Source: Iodobacter violaceini (GTDB lineage Bacteria; Pseudomonadota; Gammaproteobacteria; Burkholderiales; Chitinibacteraceae). Taken from it: a DNA stretch of 64,000 nucleotides. A program made the position numbers and the translations under genes. Positions within the stretch are counted from its first letter, which is position 1; every line of letters begins with the position of its first letter. Location of the stretch: contig NZ_JAAOLX010000001.1 of the NCBI RefSeq assembly GCF_011601265.1, positions 310,001 to 374,000 of the forward strand, read 5' to 3'. This document shows, in pieces, positions 62,809 through 64,000 of this stretch. A model generated the notes under the pieces. That model was not told the DNA's origin and made no database searches. It saw only the letters and a list, made by a program, of their open reading frames with translations.

Positions 62809-64000
62809 TTACTGAATCATATCCAGACCAAACGCTTTATGCAGCACACGCACAGCAAGCTCAAGATACTTTTCATCCACCACAACCGAGATTTTAATCT
62901 CGGAAGTAGAAATCATCTGAATATTGATCCCTTCTTCGGCCAGCGTTCTGAACATCGTTGACGCCACGCCCACATGCGAGCGCATGCCCACGCCCACGAT
63001 AGATACTTTACAGATCTTATCGTCGCCGTTGATCTGGCGGGCGCTGATCTGGCTTTGTGCGCCTTCTAATACTTTAATCGCACGGCCCAGATCATTTTTA
63101 GGCACGGTAAAGGAGAAATCAGTTGTGCCATCCTGGCCCACGTTTTGGATAATCATATCAACGTCGATATTGGCATCCGCCACTGGACCTAAGATTTGAT
63201 AGGCAATGCCCGGTTTATCTGGCACGCCGATCACATTGATACGGGCTTCATCACGGTTAAACGCAATGCCGGAAATAACGGGTTTTTCCATCTTACTGTC
63301 TTCCTCAAAGGTAATCAGCGTGCCATCGCCCTCTTCTTCAAAAGAAGACAAGACACGTAACTTCACATTGTATTTGCCGGCAAATTCAACCGATCGGGTC
63401 TGTAATACCTTTGAGCCTAAGCTGGCCATTTCCAGCATTTCTTCAAAAGTAATCGTGGAAAGCTTGCGTGCCTCAGGCACTACGCGCGGGTCTGTGGTGT
63501 AAACGCCATCCACATCCGTGTAAATCTGGCATTCGTCAGCCTTTAGTGCTGCGGCCAGCGCCACACCCGTGGTATCGGAGCCACCACGGCCTAAGGTCGT
63601 GATATTGCCCTGTGCGTCTACGCCCTGGAAGCCAGCAACAATTACAACCTTGCCAGCTGCCAAATCGCTGCGCATTCCGCCATCGTCAATATGCTGGATG
63701 CGCGCCTTAGTGTGCGCGCTGTCGGTCAGGATCTTGACCTGACCACCGGTGTAGCTTACTGCATCAACGCCGATTTCTTTCAGCGCCATAGCCAGTAGGC
63801 CGATAGTGACCTGCTCACCGGTAGAGACAATGACATCCAATTCACGAGGATCCGGGTTGGCCTGAATTTCTTTAGCCAGTGCGATCAGCTTATTGGTTTC
63901 GCCGGACATCGCAGAAACAGCAACGACAATATCGTGCCCTTCTGCTTTGAATTTAGCCACGCGGCGAGCCACGTTTTTAATCCGCTCGGTAGAACCTACC
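62809..64000 (-). CDS. lysC: Aspartate kinase, 5' end beyond the window
   Basis: At least 397 residues of aspartokinase, the first enzyme of lysine, threonine and methionine synthesis. The frame is open to the right edge (VGSTERIKNVARRVAKF at the edge), so about 13 N-terminal residues, including the KYGGTS motif, lie outside. Visible are VSAMSGETNKLI, GEQVTIGLLAMAL, GRGGSDTTGVALAAAL, TDVDGVYTTDPRVV and two C-terminal ACT domains (VIGVPDKPGIAYQIL and VSIVGVGMRSHVGVASTMF). About 410 residues total matches the monofunctional Lys/Thr-regulated type. Confidence 0.97.
   Translation of the reverse strand, partial: VGSTERIKNVARRVAKFKAEGHDIVVAVSAMSGETNKLIALAKEIQANPDPRELDVIVSTGEQVTIGLLAMALKEIGVDAVSYTGGQVKILTDSAHTKARIQHIDDGGMRSDLAAGKVVIVAGFQGVDAQGNITTLGRGGSDTTGVALAAALKADECQIYTDVDGVYTTDPRVVPEARKLSTITFEEMLEMASLGSKVLQTRSVEFAGKYNVKLRVLSSFEEEGDGTLITFEEDSKMEKPVISGIAFNRDEARINVIGVPDKPGIAYQILGPVADANIDVDMIIQNVGQDGTTDFSFTVPKNDLGRAIKVLEGAQSQISARQINGDDKICKVSIVGVGMRSHVGVASTMFRTLAEEGINIQMISTSEIKISVVVDEKYLELAVRVLHKAFGLDMIQ

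Overview
The window is a 64 kb chromosomal segment of a Gram-negative betaproteobacterium. Gene content and order (rpoZ-spoT, yicC next to rph, aroQ-accB-accC, queA and tgt, a flgP-flgT pair, an HslV with a six-residue propeptide, and a chu/hut-type heme locus) fit the order Neisseriales. I would guess the Chitinibacteraceae/Iodobacter group, but that placement is inference. Almost everything is housekeeping or ordinary accessory content; there is no phage, no transposase and no CRISPR array.

Layout. 0.3-5.6 kb: a duplicated STAS-like protein, hslV (terminator instead of hslU behind it), a double-receiver response regulator, then an overlapping birA-coaX-SPOR operon. 5.6-7.8 kb (minus): flgP-flgT and a small secreted protein. 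8.4-13.7 kb (minus): trmB, thiG, thiS, spoT, rpoZ, gmk. 13.9-20.2 kb: a tripartite RND efflux operon split by a repeat. 20.3-24.9 kb: flavodoxin-like protein, a small unknown, two GNAT acetyltransferases, and a convergent Cache-GGDEF-EAL phosphodiesterase. 25.4-37.0 kb: an iron/heme island, with a ChaN-like lipoprotein and chuW-chuX-chuY-like genes on the minus strand, and a TonB receptor, hemS, hmuT, hmuU and hmuV on the plus strand. Two Fur-box-like sites and an FNR-like site sit between the divergent arms. 37.3-41.5 kb: a periplasmic metallo-hydrolase, then an NAD-salvage cassette (prs-like, nadV) divergent from an NrtR-type regulator with paired palindromic operators. 41.6-47.5 kb: yicC, divergent from a Ser/Thr kinase, PP2C phosphatase and membrane-protein operon, rph, and a nitronate-monooxygenase-like protein. 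47.8-51.0 kb (minus): tgt, an HDOD gene and queA. 51.2-53.7 kb: aroQ, accB, accC. 53.7-60.2 kb: one giant hybrid sensor kinase gene. 60.7-64 kb: a LysR regulator, a seven-gene tRNA operon (Ser, then three Arg-Glu pairs) and the 3' part of lysC.

The most unusual feature is a set of dispersed intergenic repeats. Family 1 (about 355 bp when complete, GC-rich core, GGGTGAAACCC-type inverted ends) has seven full or partial copies. Family 2 (a cacggag-type palindrome) has six sites. A GGTTGGGTTACGC-type palindrome (family 3) has two. Family 1 cores occur either with their own ends or with family 2 arms in place of them, so the ends look exchangeable. A hairpin in the core is preserved with a compensatory base-pair change. 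Several intergenic spaces of the heme island contain one of these elements.

Other points of interest are a histidine kinase whose N-terminal Ser/Thr kinase domain has lost its entire N-lobe and catalytic residues, the NrtR/nadV/prs operator pair, a cysteine cluster at the end of the nitronate-monooxygenase-like protein, and a tandem triplication of tRNA genes.
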